Source of the DNA: CAYLLN01 sp036496265
GTDB taxonomy: Bacteria; Planctomycetota; Planctomycetia; Pirellulales; Pirellulaceae
Assembly: GCA_036496265.1 (NCBI GenBank)
Contig: DASXLL010000397.1
Coordinates: 1-42,922, forward strand
Reading direction: 5' to 3'
Length of the DNA: 42,922 nt
Made by a program: the position numbers and the translations under genes. The notes beneath the pieces are model-generated. The model saw only the letters and a list, made by a program, of their open reading frames with translations, was not told where the DNA came from and ran no database searches. Shown here piece after piece: positions 7,864 to 17,621 of the stretch (the stretch's first letter is position 1; each line of letters opens with the position of its first letter).

Positions 7864-9498
7864 ATGGTTCTGCCTCTTCTTATTAGCGCGATACTAGCCG
7901 CGGAGCCGGCGCCTGAGCAGCTTGCGGTATTGAAAAGATTTCGCGGCGAATTTGTGTCGATCGCCACGCACGACAGTGGCCTGAAGCCGTTTGCAATTGG
8001 CAAGTATGAGGTGACCCAGGAACTGTGGGACGCGGTAATGGGTTCGAACCCGAGCAAGTGGAAGGGGCCGCGGAACTCGGTCGAAATGGTTTCGCTCGAT
8101 GAGGCTGAGAAGTTTTGCGGCGAAGCGACAAAAGTACTCGCGGGGGCGGGATTGATCAAGCGCGGCGAGGTCGTGCGGCTACCGACGGAAGAAGAATGGG
8201 AGTTTGCGGCGCGGGCCGGGACGAAAACGAAATATTCGTTTGGTGACGACGCGAAGAAGTTGGCCGAATACGCGTGGTTCAACGGCAACGCGGCGGGAAA
8301 CGATCCGCCCGTTGGTGCGAAGAAGCCGAATGGATTCGGGCTCTACGATATGCACGGATATCTGTGGGAATGGGCGGTACCGGACGAAACGCAGAAGCTC
8401 GATGCCAAGCAGGGCATTGTTCGCGGCGGAAGCTGGAAAGACGGGGCCGAGATTTTGACGAGCGATTCGCGGCAAGTCGTTGCGGCGAGCCTGCGTGATG
8501 ATGCGGTCGGATTTCGCTGCCTGCTCGTCGCCGCTGCACGGAGCGGTGCGGTGGCGGCTGTCAACGCTGAGAAAGCAACCGTCGAGGAGATGATCGTTCC
8601 GGCCGGCGCGAAACTCAAGATGCTATGGGGCGACGGCGAATTCACCGAGGGCCCGGCGCTGGCGCCCGATGGCTCGATTTTTTTCAGCGATATTGGGGAG
8701 ACGATTTACCGCTTCGTTCCCGCGACGAAACAGGCGGCCATTTTTCGGCGACCGAGCGGCCGGGCAAATGGCTTGATGTTCAATCAGCAGGGCGATTTGA
8801 TTGCTTGCGAAGGGGCCAATACCGGCGGCAATCGGCGGATTTCAATTACGTCGGGCATCGACGGGGGCAAAGACGGCACGGTGAAGACGCTGGTGGACCG
8901 ATTTGAGGGTAAGCGGTTCAACAGCCCGAATGATTTGGCGATTGATAGTCGCGGACGCGTTTATTTTTCAGATCCGCGCTACGTGGGCAGCGAGCCGCGG
9001 GAATTGGATTTCGAAGCCGTGTATTTGGTGACGCCGGATGGCGCGGTGACGGTGGCCACGCGCGAGGTTTCCAAGCCGAACGGGGTTATTCTGTCGCCGG
9101 ATGGCAAAACGGCGTATGTCTCGGACAACAATCCGATGGGTAGCCGGCACCTCGTGGCGTTCAACGTTAAATCGGATGGCACGTTGGCGAACAAGCGCGT
9201 GCTGCACGATTTTGGCACTGGCCGGGGCGTCGATGGGATGACGATCGATACGCGAGGAAATGTTTTCGCGACGGCAGGGACTGGCGACAAGGCAGGCGTG
9301 TATGTTTTCGATCCGGACGGCAAGGTGCTCGCGATGATTCCGACGCCGGGCGATCCAACGAACTGTGTTTTCGGTGGCGGCGATGAGCGCTCGATGTTGT
9401 ATGTGACCTGCGGAAATACTCGGGAAATGGGCACAAAGTATGGCCTGTATTCGATTACGTTGAACGCGGTCGGATATCATGTTGTTCGCTTGAAGTAG
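7864..9498 (+). CDS. Fusion of FGE/sulfatase-modifying-factor domain and SMP-30/gluconolactonase propeller
   Basis: 544 residues with a short hydrophobic leader ending near AAEP. Residues about 25-225 are a formylglycine-generating-enzyme-like (SUMF1) domain: GKYEVTQELWDAVMG, LPTEEEWEFAARAGT, GLYDMHGYLWEW, GIVRGGSW and GFRC. Residues about 245-540 are an SMP-30/gluconolactonase/LRE six-bladed propeller: FTEGPALAPDGSIFFSDI, NSPNDLAIDSRGRVYFSD, SKPNGVILSPDGKTAYVSD and GVDGMTID. In planctomycetes such FGE-like domains are often non-catalytic carbohydrate-associated modules. The propeller half may be a lactonase. It lies upstream of lpxK in the same direction, 34 bp apart, but no functional link is evident. 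Confidence 0.87.
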   Translation: MVLPLLISAILAAEPAPEQLAVLKRFRGEFVSIATHDSGLKPFAIGKYEVTQELWDAVMGSNPSKWKGPRNSVEMVSLDEAEKFCGEATKVLAGAGLIKRGEVVRLPTEEEWEFAARAGTKTKYSFGDDAKKLAEYAWFNGNAAGNDPPVGAKKPNGFGLYDMHGYLWEWAVPDETQKLDAKQGIVRGGSWKDGAEILTSDSRQVVAASLRDDAVGFRCLLVAAARSGAVAAVNAEKATVEEMIVPAGAKLKMLWGDGEFTEGPALAPDGSIFFSDIGETIYRFVPATKQAAIFRRPSGRANGLMFNQQGDLIACEGANTGGNRRISITSGIDGGKDGTVKTLVDRFEGKRFNSPNDLAIDSRGRVYFSDPRYVGSEPRELDFEAVYLVTPDGAVTVATREVSKPNGVILSPDGKTAYVSDNNPMGSRHLVAFNVKSDGTLANKRVLHDFGTGRGVDGMTIDTRGNVFATAGTGDKAGVYVFDPDGKVLAMIPTPGDPTNCVFGGGDERSMLYVTCGNTREMGTKYGLYSITLNAVGYHVVRLK

Positions 9499-9532
9499 CT
9501 CTCCTCGGTCGCCGCCTTTTTGCACGGACGTA

Positions 9533-10606
9533 ATGCTTTCCGGCGTTCAGTTTCGACAAATCGTTAGTGGCGAACGCAAGGGAGCGCTCGCTGCAATGGC
9601 GCGCGGCATTCTTGGCTTGCTGGAATATCCCTATCGGTGGACCGTCGAGTGGCGTAATGCGCGGTTCGATGATCGGCGGGCGAAATCGGTTGAAGTGAAC
9701 TGGCAAGTAATCAGCGTTGGCAATTTGACGGTCGGTGGGACGGGAAAAACGCCGTTTGTGGCTTGGGTAGCGGCATGGCTTCGCAAGCGCGGCGTGAAAG
9801 TGGCGATTGTTAGTCGCGGATATGGCAGCCGCCATGGCGAGCCGAACGACGAAGCGCGGGAATTAGCAACTCGGCTCCCGGATGTACCGCATTTGCAGAA
9901 CGCGAATCGAGTAGCCGCCACGAAGCAGGTTTTTGAGAAAGGCCTCGGCCATCTGGTGATTTTGGATGACGCCTTTCAGCACCGGCGGATCGCACGCAAA
10001 CTGGACATTGTACTCTTGGATGCGCTCGAACCGTTTGGTTACGGTCATTTGTTGCCGCGGGGTCTCTTGCGCGAGCCAGTGCAGGGGCTAGCGCGGGCTC
10101 AGGTTGTTGCCTTGTCGCGGAGTGATGCGGTGAGCGAGGCCCGGCGGGAGGAAATTCGCCGTGAGGTGGAGCGATACGCGCCGCAGGCGATTTGGGTAGA
10201 GGTTGTGCATCGACCGCAGCAACTGACTTCCGCTGCCAAAAAGGTGATGGCGATCGACGATCTAAAGGGTCAGCCAATTGCGGCGTTTTGCGGAATTGGC
10301 AATCCGGCCGGGTTTCGCCACACATTAGCATCATGCGGATTGAACATTGTATCGTTTCTAGAGTTCCCCGATCACTGCGCCTACGCGGAGCCCGATTTGG
10401 ATCGGCTGCGTGCATGGCTAAAGTCGCTGCCAGTGCATTACGCGATCTGCACGCGAAAGGACTTGGTAAAAATCGATCGCCCGGGGTTGGCCGATATGCC
10501 CGTGCTGGCCTTGGACATTTGCCTGGAGGTCACGCAAGGGCGGAAGGAGCTAGAGAAAGTGTTAGAAGGTATGGTGGGAAAGAGCATTCTGGGCACGAAT
10601 GCGTGA
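9533..10606 (+). CDS. lpxK: Tetraacyldisaccharide 4'-kinase
   Basis: 357 residues. LpxK phosphorylates the 4' position of the tetraacyldisaccharide-1-phosphate intermediate of lipid A at the inner membrane. The Walker A loop reads GNLTVGGTGKTP (about 63-74), followed by VAIVSRGYGS and the diagnostic DDAFQHRRI (about 142-150). The N-terminal amphipathic segment (RGILGLLEYPYRWTVEWRN) fits the membrane-associating helix of the family. Length is normal. Its presence indicates that the organism makes lipid A, as many planctomycetes do. It is convergent with rarA. Confidence 0.95.
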   Translation: MLSGVQFRQIVSGERKGALAAMARGILGLLEYPYRWTVEWRNARFDDRRAKSVEVNWQVISVGNLTVGGTGKTPFVAWVAAWLRKRGVKVAIVSRGYGSRHGEPNDEARELATRLPDVPHLQNANRVAATKQVFEKGLGHLVILDDAFQHRRIARKLDIVLLDALEPFGYGHLLPRGLLREPVQGLARAQVVALSRSDAVSEARREEIRREVERYAPQAIWVEVVHRPQQLTSAAKKVMAIDDLKGQPIAAFCGIGNPAGFRHTLASCGLNIVSFLEFPDHCAYAEPDLDRLRAWLKSLPVHYAICTRKDLVKIDRPGLADMPVLALDICLEVTQGRKELEKVLEGMVGKSILGTNA

Positions 10607-10674
10607 TGATCGCACCGACGACGGGTGTGATGGAACGTTCATGGGCGACGCTCCGGGAGCAGATTTGCTCGCGG

Positions 10675-12012
10675 CTATTCGTCTGATGAAGGTTCGCGAG
10701 AGGTTCTGAGCTTTTCGCGGATTGTCGTTAGGCGCTCCGCTAATTCGGCTTCAAAACCGCGGTCGACGGGCCGATAGTATTCGCGCTCGACGCCGAGATA
10801 ATCTTGCGCGGCAATGCCGCCTTCGGCGTTGTGGGCGTATTCGTAGCCTTGGCCGTGGCCGAGGCGTTTTGCGCCGGTGTAATGGGAGTCGCGCAAATGG
10901 ACGGGCACTGGCAATAAGCGGCCTTCGCGGATGTCTTCGCGGGCCTCGCCGATGGCGACTGTCGCGGCGTTGGATTTTGGGGCGCACGCTAAATAAGCAA
11001 CGGCCTGGGCCAGCGGCAATTGGCATTCGGGCAGACCGACGAATTCGCAGGCTTGCATGGCGGCTACGGCGAGCGGCAAAGCTTGCGGGTCGGCGTTCCC
11101 CACGTCCTCGCTGGCCAGAATCACGAGCCGGCGACACAAAAAGCGCACATCTTCGCCGGCTTCCAAAATCCGGGCGAGCCAGTAAATGCCGGCGTCTGGA
11201 TCGCTGCCGCGAATGCTCTTGATGAGCGCGCTGATGGAATCATAATGCTCGTCACCGGTTGGATCGTAGGCCGTGGCCTTGCGCTGCACGGATTCAGCGG
11301 CGAGTTCACGAGTGAATTCAATCGGCCGGTCGTTTGAAGACAAGACACCGATCTCCAGCGCCGCCAGCGATCGCCGCGCGTCGCCATCAGACACTTCGGC
11401 CAAGAATTGCAAGGCATCGTCGTGCATGTGTACGTCGTATTTGCCGAGACCGCGCTCCTTGTCTGCCAGGGCACGCACCAAAAGCGACTTGATGTCGTCC
11501 ACTGATAGCGGTTGAAACTCAAACACCTGGCTACGGCTGACGAGGGCGCTGTTCACGGCAAAAAACGGATTGCTCGTCGTTGCGCCGACGAGCGTCACGA
11601 TGCCTTCCTCGACGTCCGGCAAAAGCGCATCCTGCTGGGCCTTGTTGAAGCGATGAATTTCGTCGATGAATAAGAGCGTCCGTTGACCCCCGCTGGCGAG
11701 CGCATCGCGGGCCTCTTCGAGCACCTCGCGGACCTCTTTCACGCCACTGGTGACGGCTGAAAGCTGCCGGAATTGTTTCTTGCTCTCGGTGGCCAAAAGC
11801 CGGGCCAACGTCGTCTTTCCGGTGCCCGGCGGGCCGTAGAAAATGACGGAACCGAGCCGGTCGGCCGACAGCAGCCGCCGCAAAAGCTTGCCTTCGCCCA
11901 AAAAATGCTGCTGGCCCGCGAATTCCGTCAGCGCCCGCGGCCGCATCCGTGCCGCCAACGGCTGAGCACGCCGGAAATTGTCATCTTCTGCTTTTTCGAA
12001 GAGCGATCCCAT
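10675..12012 (-). CDS. rarA: Replication-associated recombination protein A (AAA+ ATPase, MgsA/WRNIP1 family)
   Basis: 445 residues. Walker A GPPGTGKTT is at about 60-68 and Walker B LLFIDEIHRFNKAQQD at about 113-127. GATTSNPFF (sensor 1) follows, then the C-terminal oligomerisation domain with GSDPDAGIYWLARIL and EDVGNADP. RarA acts at stalled replication forks with SSB and RecA. Length and motif order are those of the family. It is transcribed divergently from the epimerase gene, with about 60 bp between the starts. Confidence 0.96.
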   Translation of the reverse strand: MGSLFEKAEDDNFRRAQPLAARMRPRALTEFAGQQHFLGEGKLLRRLLSADRLGSVIFYGPPGTGKTTLARLLATESKKQFRQLSAVTSGVKEVREVLEEARDALASGGQRTLLFIDEIHRFNKAQQDALLPDVEEGIVTLVGATTSNPFFAVNSALVSRSQVFEFQPLSVDDIKSLLVRALADKERGLGKYDVHMHDDALQFLAEVSDGDARRSLAALEIGVLSSNDRPIEFTRELAAESVQRKATAYDPTGDEHYDSISALIKSIRGSDPDAGIYWLARILEAGEDVRFLCRRLVILASEDVGNADPQALPLAVAAMQACEFVGLPECQLPLAQAVAYLACAPKSNAATVAIGEAREDIREGRLLPVPVHLRDSHYTGAKRLGHGQGYEYAHNAEGGIAAQDYLGVEREYYRPVDRGFEAELAERLTTIREKLRTSREPSSDE

Positions 12013-12073
12013 TTGGTATAAGTGTACGCGAGCAACGTCTTCTCGGCGAACCGACCACTGGCCACTGTATCCG

Positions 12074-13111
12074 ATGCAACTCCGCCTCCACGCTTTCGAT
12101 CTGCCGCTGGCTCATACGTTTACCATTAGCCGCGAATCGATCACATCGCAGCCGACGCTGATCGTCGAGTTGTCGCAGGATGGCCAGAGCGGCTATGGCG
12201 AGGCGACGAGCAACAAGTATTACGGCTTCACGATCGAGCGAATGGCTCGGGACCTCGCGGCGATCAAGCCGCAACTCGAATCGGCGACGCTGACCGAGCC
12301 GACTACGCTGTGGTCGCAGCTTCAACCCGCGCTGCAGGACGATCCGTTCGCCCTGTGTGCTCTGGATCAAGCTGCACATGATTTATGGGGCAAACTACAC
12401 AATCAGTCCGTCTTTAAACTGTGGGGGCTCTCGACGGAAAAAATCCCGGACTCGGATTACACGATCGGCATCGACACGATCGAAACGATGATTGCGAAGA
12501 TGAACGAATTTTCCGGCTGGCCGATCTACAAGATCAAGCTCGGCACCGACCGAGACCTGGAAATCGTCCGCGAGCTGCGACAGCACACGTCCGCCATCTT
12601 TCGTGTCGATGCCAATTGCGGCTGGACGGCGGATCAGACCATCGCCTATTCGCCGGAGCTGAAAAAACTCGGCGTGGAGTTCATCGAACAGCCACTGAAA
12701 GCGGATCAGTGGGAGGAGCTGGCCCGCGTCGGCCGCGAATCGGCGCTGCCGATCATTGCCGATGAAAGCTGCATTGTGGAAAGCGATGTGCGGCGGTGTG
12801 CCGGTGTGTTTCAAGGGATCAACATCAAACTGGTCAAATGTGGCGGCCTGACGCCGGCTCGCCGGATGGTCGCCGAAGCCCGAAAACTGGGGCTGAAAGT
12901 CATGGTCGGCTGCATGACGGAATCGACCGTCGGCATTTCGGCTATTGCCCAGCTACTGCCATTGCTGGATTATGTGGATATGGACGGAGCGGTCCTTCTA
13001 GCCGAAGATATTGCCACGGGCGTGCGCCTCGATCATGGCCGCTGCATTTTTCCCGCTGCTCCCGGCCACGGCCTAAAGCTTCTCCGTCCCGGCCGCAATC
13101 CCCTCGCTTAA
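12074..13111 (+). CDS. Enolase-superfamily dipeptide epimerase (L-Ala-D/L-Glu epimerase type)
   Basis: 345 residues from the ATG at 12074; the frame is open upstream, but those codons lie inside rarA and its promoter, and family members begin like MQLRLHAFDL. Catalytic features of the MLE/AEE subgroup are the K-x-K in YKIKLG (153, 155), metal ligands in RVDANCGW (Asp 179), EQP (Glu 205) and ADES (Asp 230), and the second lysine base in INIKLVKCGG. Such enzymes interconvert L-Ala-D-Glu and L-Ala-L-Glu during murein peptide recycling; some members act on other dipeptides, so the exact substrate is open. Confidence 0.88.
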   Translation: MQLRLHAFDLPLAHTFTISRESITSQPTLIVELSQDGQSGYGEATSNKYYGFTIERMARDLAAIKPQLESATLTEPTTLWSQLQPALQDDPFALCALDQAAHDLWGKLHNQSVFKLWGLSTEKIPDSDYTIGIDTIETMIAKMNEFSGWPIYKIKLGTDRDLEIVRELRQHTSAIFRVDANCGWTADQTIAYSPELKKLGVEFIEQPLKADQWEELARVGRESALPIIADESCIVESDVRRCAGVFQGINIKLVKCGGLTPARRMVAEARKLGLKVMVGCMTESTVGISAIAQLLPLLDYVDMDGAVLLAEDIATGVRLDHGRCIFPAAPGHGLKLLRPGRNPLA

Positions 13112-13188
13112 CCTTCATCCAAAGCGCCGTCCGCACGACAAACTTTTAGCACAAACACCAAACCATAACTCGCCGCAAAGAGACTCTC

Positions 13189-13659
13189 ATGCCCACGCCG
13201 ACCACGCGTCTATTCATGTCACTTCTCATTCTCACCGCGACATTTGCAACCGGGTGCAATAAAGAAAGTCTTCCCCAGGGTGCGAAGAAGACGAGCAAAG
13301 TGACGGTCACGGTCACCTACAAGGGCGCTCCCGTCGAGGGTGCCACCGTGACCTTTGTGAACACAGACGGTCCGCCATCCGCCAACGGCCGCACCGACGC
13401 GCAGGGCAAAGCTCGCCTCAAGACCTACCTCGACGGGGACGGCGCCACGTTAGGCTCGCACAAAGTCATCATCGAAAAGAGCGAAGCGGTCGGCGGCCAA
13501 CAGAATGTGAATGTGGATTCGCCCGAATACAATCCCAACGCGCCCCCCGCAACCGTTAAATATCATCTGCCCTCAAAATACAATTCCATCGCCACCTCGG
13601 GCCTGACAGCGGATGTCAAGGATGGCCCGAACGAGTTCACGTTTGATCTCAAGGACTAG
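13189..13659 (+). CDS. Small lipoprotein with transthyretin/carboxypeptidase-regulatory-like domain
   Basis: 156 residues. The signal peptide ends in TFATGC with the lipobox Cys at 23. The rest is one beta-sandwich resembling the carboxypeptidase regulatory-like fold: VTYKGAPVEGATVTFVN, GRTDAQGKARLKTY and GSHKVIIEKSE. Lipoproteins like this are very common beside DUF1559 genes in planctomycetes, as here, where the neighbour is convergent. They are presumed to sit on the outer or cytoplasmic membrane surface; function unknown. Confidence 0.85.
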   Translation: MPTPTTRLFMSLLILTATFATGCNKESLPQGAKKTSKVTVTVTYKGAPVEGATVTFVNTDGPPSANGRTDAQGKARLKTYLDGDGATLGSHKVIIEKSEAVGGQQNVNVDSPEYNPNAPPATVKYHLPSKYNSIATSGLTADVKDGPNEFTFDLKD

Positions 13660-13724
13660 CAAACCTCGAGTGTTATTTCAGCCAATTCAGAGCCGACCGG
13701 CAGATCGAACTTGCTGCGAGCAAA

Positions 13725-14873
13725 TCAAAATTCGCCCCCCGCCTCTTTGCCCCCGATCGAGCCCAGCGCGCCCCACACGCCGTAGGGACTGTTGCCGCTC
13801 ACAACCTGCGGGTGTGCCAGGTTCCCCGTGTTGATGTTTTGATTGATAAATCGCACGGAGCCGTCGGCCATCAGTCCGTTGACGCCGCCTGGATGGTTGC
13901 TGCCGGCCGTAATCGCACCACCCGTTGCATCGGCGCTGCCGGAATTGCTGTCGTTATTGCATGAGGGCCCATTCGGCGACAATACCGTGTTGAAACCAAC
14001 CACCTCGGCCTGTCCGTCCGTCCAAATGTTGCCAAACATCGACTTCACGTTGCCGCTCTGATACGTCGCCTTCACCGTTGTCCCCAGGCACGAACCGGGA
14101 TTGCTGATCACCGACGGAAAGTTATAAACCGTGGCCGTTCGCATGTCCTCGCCGGTCGCCGGGCGTCCGCTGAACCAACCATTCGTTGTCCGTTCGCTCA
14201 TGGCAATGGTATTGCTCGACCCGTCTAAGATGAACTGCAAGCCAACGCAGCGCCCCGAGCCGCCAAATATTCCGCGCACCGGCTGGGTCGCGTTATTGAA
14301 CTGCACCGTGGTTCCATTGATCGAAATGTTGCCTCCCAGGGTATCACCCAAACTGAAGGCATAGCTGTTCTTCGCATTATTCCCAGTCGGCACAATCCGG
14401 TCCGAAGGGCAAATCAACATTTTGATCTGAGTTTTCCAGGGATCATAAACACCTACCGACGAACCATACCACGCGGCCGGTCCACCAGCAGGGATGGCCT
14501 GTCCTGTTGATGTCCTGCCACCGCTGGCAATGTAATCCGCCATTGCCTTCTGTTCATAGAAAGGAAGTAAAGCGACGAACGCGCTCAACCGATCGTAGTT
14601 GGCCATGTATCGCGATGGGTCGTTCGCGACCGTGCCGTTCGTTCCTCCGCGTCGCGGCGGAAAGACTCGATACGTGTCGTGATAATTGATCAAAGCCAAT
14701 CCAAACTGCTTCAGACTGTTTGAGCATTGGGTCCGTCTGGCAGCCTCGCGAGCGGATTGAACCGCCGGCAACAACAGCGCCACGAGCACGCCGATAATAG
14801 CAATGACCACCAGCAGTTCGACGAGCGTAAAGCCCAGTTGTCCCTGCCGACCGCGCGAATCTTGAGACAACAT
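13725..14873 (-). CDS. DUF1559 protein with type IV pilin-like N-terminus
   Basis: 382 residues. The ATG at 14873 is chosen because AAGGAG lies 7 bases upstream; the open frame extends to 14960. The prepilin cleavage/methylation site GFTLVELLVVIAIIGVLVAL starts at about residue 14 and is followed by LLPAVQSAREAARRTQCSN, the start of DUF1559. The C-terminus contains NHPGGVNGLMADGSVRFI, the H-x9-DG hallmark (HxxG-DG) of this family. DUF1559 proteins are a planctomycete-expanded family, thought to be secreted pseudopilin-like proteins processed by a prepilin peptidase. Confidence 0.95.
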   Translation of the reverse strand: MLSQDSRGRQGQLGFTLVELLVVIAIIGVLVALLLPAVQSAREAARRTQCSNSLKQFGLALINYHDTYRVFPPRRGGTNGTVANDPSRYMANYDRLSAFVALLPFYEQKAMADYIASGGRTSTGQAIPAGGPAAWYGSSVGVYDPWKTQIKMLICPSDRIVPTGNNAKNSYAFSLGDTLGGNISINGTTVQFNNATQPVRGIFGGSGRCVGLQFILDGSSNTIAMSERTTNGWFSGRPATGEDMRTATVYNFPSVISNPGSCLGTTVKATYQSGNVKSMFGNIWTDGQAEVVGFNTVLSPNGPSCNNDSNSGSADATGGAITAGSNHPGGVNGLMADGSVRFINQNINTGNLAHPQVVSGNSPYGVWGALGSIGGKEAGGEF

Positions 14874-15048
14874 GTATGTCTCCTTCTGCAAATAAATATT
14901 GGCAATAACTTCGGGCGGGCGCTCGACACCGTCCAACCAAATTAGAGAGCCGCCCACCAAGCAATACCCTACCTTTTATCGCGCCCCAATTGAAGTTGCA
15001 AGGAAAGAATCGTCTTTGGTGGCTTTTCCGCGAACCTGCGCCATCGTC

Positions 15049-15188
15049 CTAGTAGTCAGTCAACATAAGGATTTGGGCTAGCGCCGGTCTCGGCACACAA
15101 ACCCGAAGCGTGAGCGAGGGACTCGGCAGCCAAAACGTCCAGATTGTGGCGATCTTCATCCCAAAATGTTGGATTGACTGACTACTAG
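15049..15188. repeat. 140-bp repeat element with 15-bp terminal inverted repeats (MITE-like)
   Basis: CTAGTAGTCAGTCAA (15049-15063) and TTGACTGACTACTAG (15174-15188) are perfect inverted repeats. Inside lies CCCGAAGCGTGAGCGAGGGA (15102-15121), a REP-like motif I recognise from many planctomycete intergenic regions. The element contains no coding frame. It may be mobilised in trans by an unseen transposase. Confidence 0.6.
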
Positions 15189-15352
15189 TGTTGTGGTCTG
15201 CGCCGTTCGTATTTTCGCCCACAAATTCGTTTGATAATCAAGACTCGTAGTTTCCTTTCCCTCGCCCGCGGCGATAGGTTGCTCAGAAGATTGCCTCACC
15301 TTCCGTGTTGCTGTGCCTCGTATGTCATGTCTACGGGATTTTCGCGGCTCCA

Positions 15353-17449
15353 ATGAACTTCGACGATCAATCGCTTGGCAGCGTTCCCCTCGCAATCTCC
15401 GCCGTGGGACTGCTCCTCCTCGCCACATTCGGCCTCGGCAGCCACTTCCTGAAACCTTTTACTGGACGTGGATGGCAAGCCATCGACTCCCGGCTTGTTG
15501 CTATCTCGGTCGGAGTAAACCTTCTCGCACTCTTAGGTCTCCTCGTCGGCTCGCTCACCGCGCTTAGCGCGGTTCGGCCCATCTGGATCCTCCTCATTCT
15601 CATTGCGGGTTTCTCTGCTCACGCTTGCTGGATAAACCCGCGACAAATCTCTTCCTCTTTGCGGTCGCTGCTGCCTTTTCGGTTTTGCGTCAAGACTTCG
15701 CCAGGGCAAAACCGCCACCGCGCCGTCGCACAAACGAAAGGCCTTTCTCCTGCCGCCTCTCCGTCCTTTCGTCTCTCCTTCTCTCCCTTTCGCTTCGCCG
15801 CCTGTCTTCTCGCGCTGATCACCCTCGGCCCCGCGCTCTGTCCTCCCACTGGATGGGACGAGCTTGTCTATCACCACGAACTGCCCCGCCGCTGGCTTGC
15901 CGCCGGCTGGCCCGCGTTTTACTCCGACTTGCCCTACTCCGGTTTTCCTTCACTTGGCGAAATCCTTTTCTGGCTCCTTGCGCCAATCGAACACGTCATC
16001 GCTCCGCGCCTGGTTGTCTGGACTTGTTGGATCATCGGGCTCGCAATGGTCTATCGCCTCTTGCGCCGAACCTTGCGCCCCGCGCTCACGATGGCGCTGT
16101 TGTTCGTGTTCGCCTCCAGCAGCACGCTGCTCATGATCAGCGCTAACTGCTACGTCGAATCCATCCAACTCATGAACGTCGCGGGGCTTTTGCTGATCCT
16201 GCAGCGGAGTTCTTGTGCTTCGCCACAGGCGGCCTCTGGGGAATTCGCGTCGTGGCGAATCGCCGCAATTCTGGGAATTCTCGCCGGCGGCGCCGCGTCC
16301 GTCAAACTCACCGGTCTACCCATCCTCGTTCTGCCGCTCCTTTGGTATCTGATCCAATGGCGGCAATCTCGCTTGCCAGCGCCGCAACTGCTCCGCTCGC
16401 TCTCCATTTACGCGCTCACCGCGACCTGCTTCGCGTTCCCCTTCTACATCCGCCCGTGGGTCCTCACCGGGAATCCCTTCTATCCCTACTACTCCCACTG
16501 GTTTTCTTCCGACGCGGCACAAATCGAGATGAGCCGTTATCACCACGCCCTGGGGTCCTCCTTCGGCGTCCACGGACTCGCCGGCTTTTTCTTCGGGCCC
16601 ATTTTTCTCGCCTCCGACCGCCAACTTTACGACGGAGATTTCGGCTGGCAATTTCCGATTCTTCTGGCCCTATTCGTTTTTGCAGGACTCGCGAACCCCA
16701 GGCGCAGGCGAGGGATCGCTACGTTCTTTTCGCTGGCCGCGGCTACCTGCCTATACCTCTTCTGGTTTCTCACCGCCCAACAAGCCCGCTTCCTCATCCC
16801 CGCCATCCTGCTTGCCACCGTAGCCGCCTCCCGCGGCATCCGATGCCTTGATCCGCGCTGGCGCCAACCAACCGCCGTCGGCTTAGTCGTCGTCGCCGCC
16901 GTCAGCGCCCCCTGGCGCACCGCCGGCCACTACCTCGGTTCCTGGATGTGCGTACTCGGTCTCATTGCACCAGCCGACTACATCCACGAATCCACTGACC
17001 GCGAATACTTGCCCCTCATCGCCGCCATCGGCGAGCGTACGCCGCCCGACGCCAAACTTCTGCTCCTTTTCGAGCATCGCGGCTTCTACATCCCGCGCCC
17101 CCACCAAATCGGCACACCCTTCTTTCAAGAACGCGGCTTCACGCCGCCAGAACAATTCGCCGATGCCCAATCCATCCTGGCACTCCTCGTCCGCGAAAAA
17201 ATCACGCATCTCGTCATCGCCACCAAGCCCACGGGCCCCGATATGCCCTCTGCTTGGCTCGACCGCCTCAATCCCTTCCTGGCCGCCCTCAACGACTGTA
17301 TCCGCGAAAAAAAACTCCTCCCCATTTGGCAATCCGAACGCTACATCCTCTGCGAAATCCGCTCTTCCACACTACACGATGAAGTCGCGCAGGCCAGCGA
17401 GCTCGATGGCAATCTCGACGCTGGCGAGGAAGCAGGATTACGGCAATGA
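15353..17449 (+). CDS. Multi-pass membrane protein, GT-C glycosyltransferase-like
   Basis: About 698 residues from the ATG at 15353 (an upstream ATG at 15305 is also possible). Roughly ten to twelve hydrophobic segments are seen, such as LAISAVGLLLLATFGLG, RPIWILLILIAGFSAHACW, YALTATCFAFPFYI and GIATFFSLAAATCLYLFWFL. PPTGWDELVYHHELPRRW in an early extracytoplasmic loop carries an acidic residue as in the GT-C (ArnT/PMT-like) fold. The soluble C-terminal part is about 130 residues. Such enzymes use polyprenyl-phosphate sugars to modify lipids or proteins at the membrane. Assignment is by architecture; substrate unknown. Confidence 0.72.
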   Translation: MNFDDQSLGSVPLAISAVGLLLLATFGLGSHFLKPFTGRGWQAIDSRLVAISVGVNLLALLGLLVGSLTALSAVRPIWILLILIAGFSAHACWINPRQISSSLRSLLPFRFCVKTSPGQNRHRAVAQTKGLSPAASPSFRLSFSPFRFAACLLALITLGPALCPPTGWDELVYHHELPRRWLAAGWPAFYSDLPYSGFPSLGEILFWLLAPIEHVIAPRLVVWTCWIIGLAMVYRLLRRTLRPALTMALLFVFASSSTLLMISANCYVESIQLMNVAGLLLILQRSSCASPQAASGEFASWRIAAILGILAGGAASVKLTGLPILVLPLLWYLIQWRQSRLPAPQLLRSLSIYALTATCFAFPFYIRPWVLTGNPFYPYYSHWFSSDAAQIEMSRYHHALGSSFGVHGLAGFFFGPIFLASDRQLYDGDFGWQFPILLALFVFAGLANPRRRRGIATFFSLAAATCLYLFWFLTAQQARFLIPAILLATVAASRGIRCLDPRWRQPTAVGLVVVAAVSAPWRTAGHYLGSWMCVLGLIAPADYIHESTDREYLPLIAAIGERTPPDAKLLLLFEHRGFYIPRPHQIGTPFFQERGFTPPEQFADAQSILALLVREKITHLVIATKPTGPDMPSAWLDRLNPFLAALNDCIREKKLLPIWQSERYILCEIRSSTLHDEVAQASELDGNLDAGEEAGLRQ

Positions 17450-17534
17450 GTACGATTGGGAATTCGATTGCGAGCAAAATTAGGATGAAGAGCGTGCCGG
17501 ACTGACCATTTTAAGCGCTTAAGGGTATACATCA

Positions 17535-17582
17535 GAGTAGGAGCAAGATTCGAGCTGTAAACTCTTTCCCTTGCTCTTACTC
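17535..17582. repeat. Imperfect inverted repeat in the spacer
   Basis: GAGTAGGAGCAAG (17535-17547) pairs with CTTGCTCTTACTC (17570-17582) with one G-T step. AAGCGCTT, a small palindrome, lies just upstream. No T-run follows on either strand, so it is probably a dispersed repeat, not a terminator. Confidence 0.4.
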
Positions 17583-17621
17583 CCTTGGTTCATCGCGTCC
17601 TGCGCGGCATGACGCACACGG

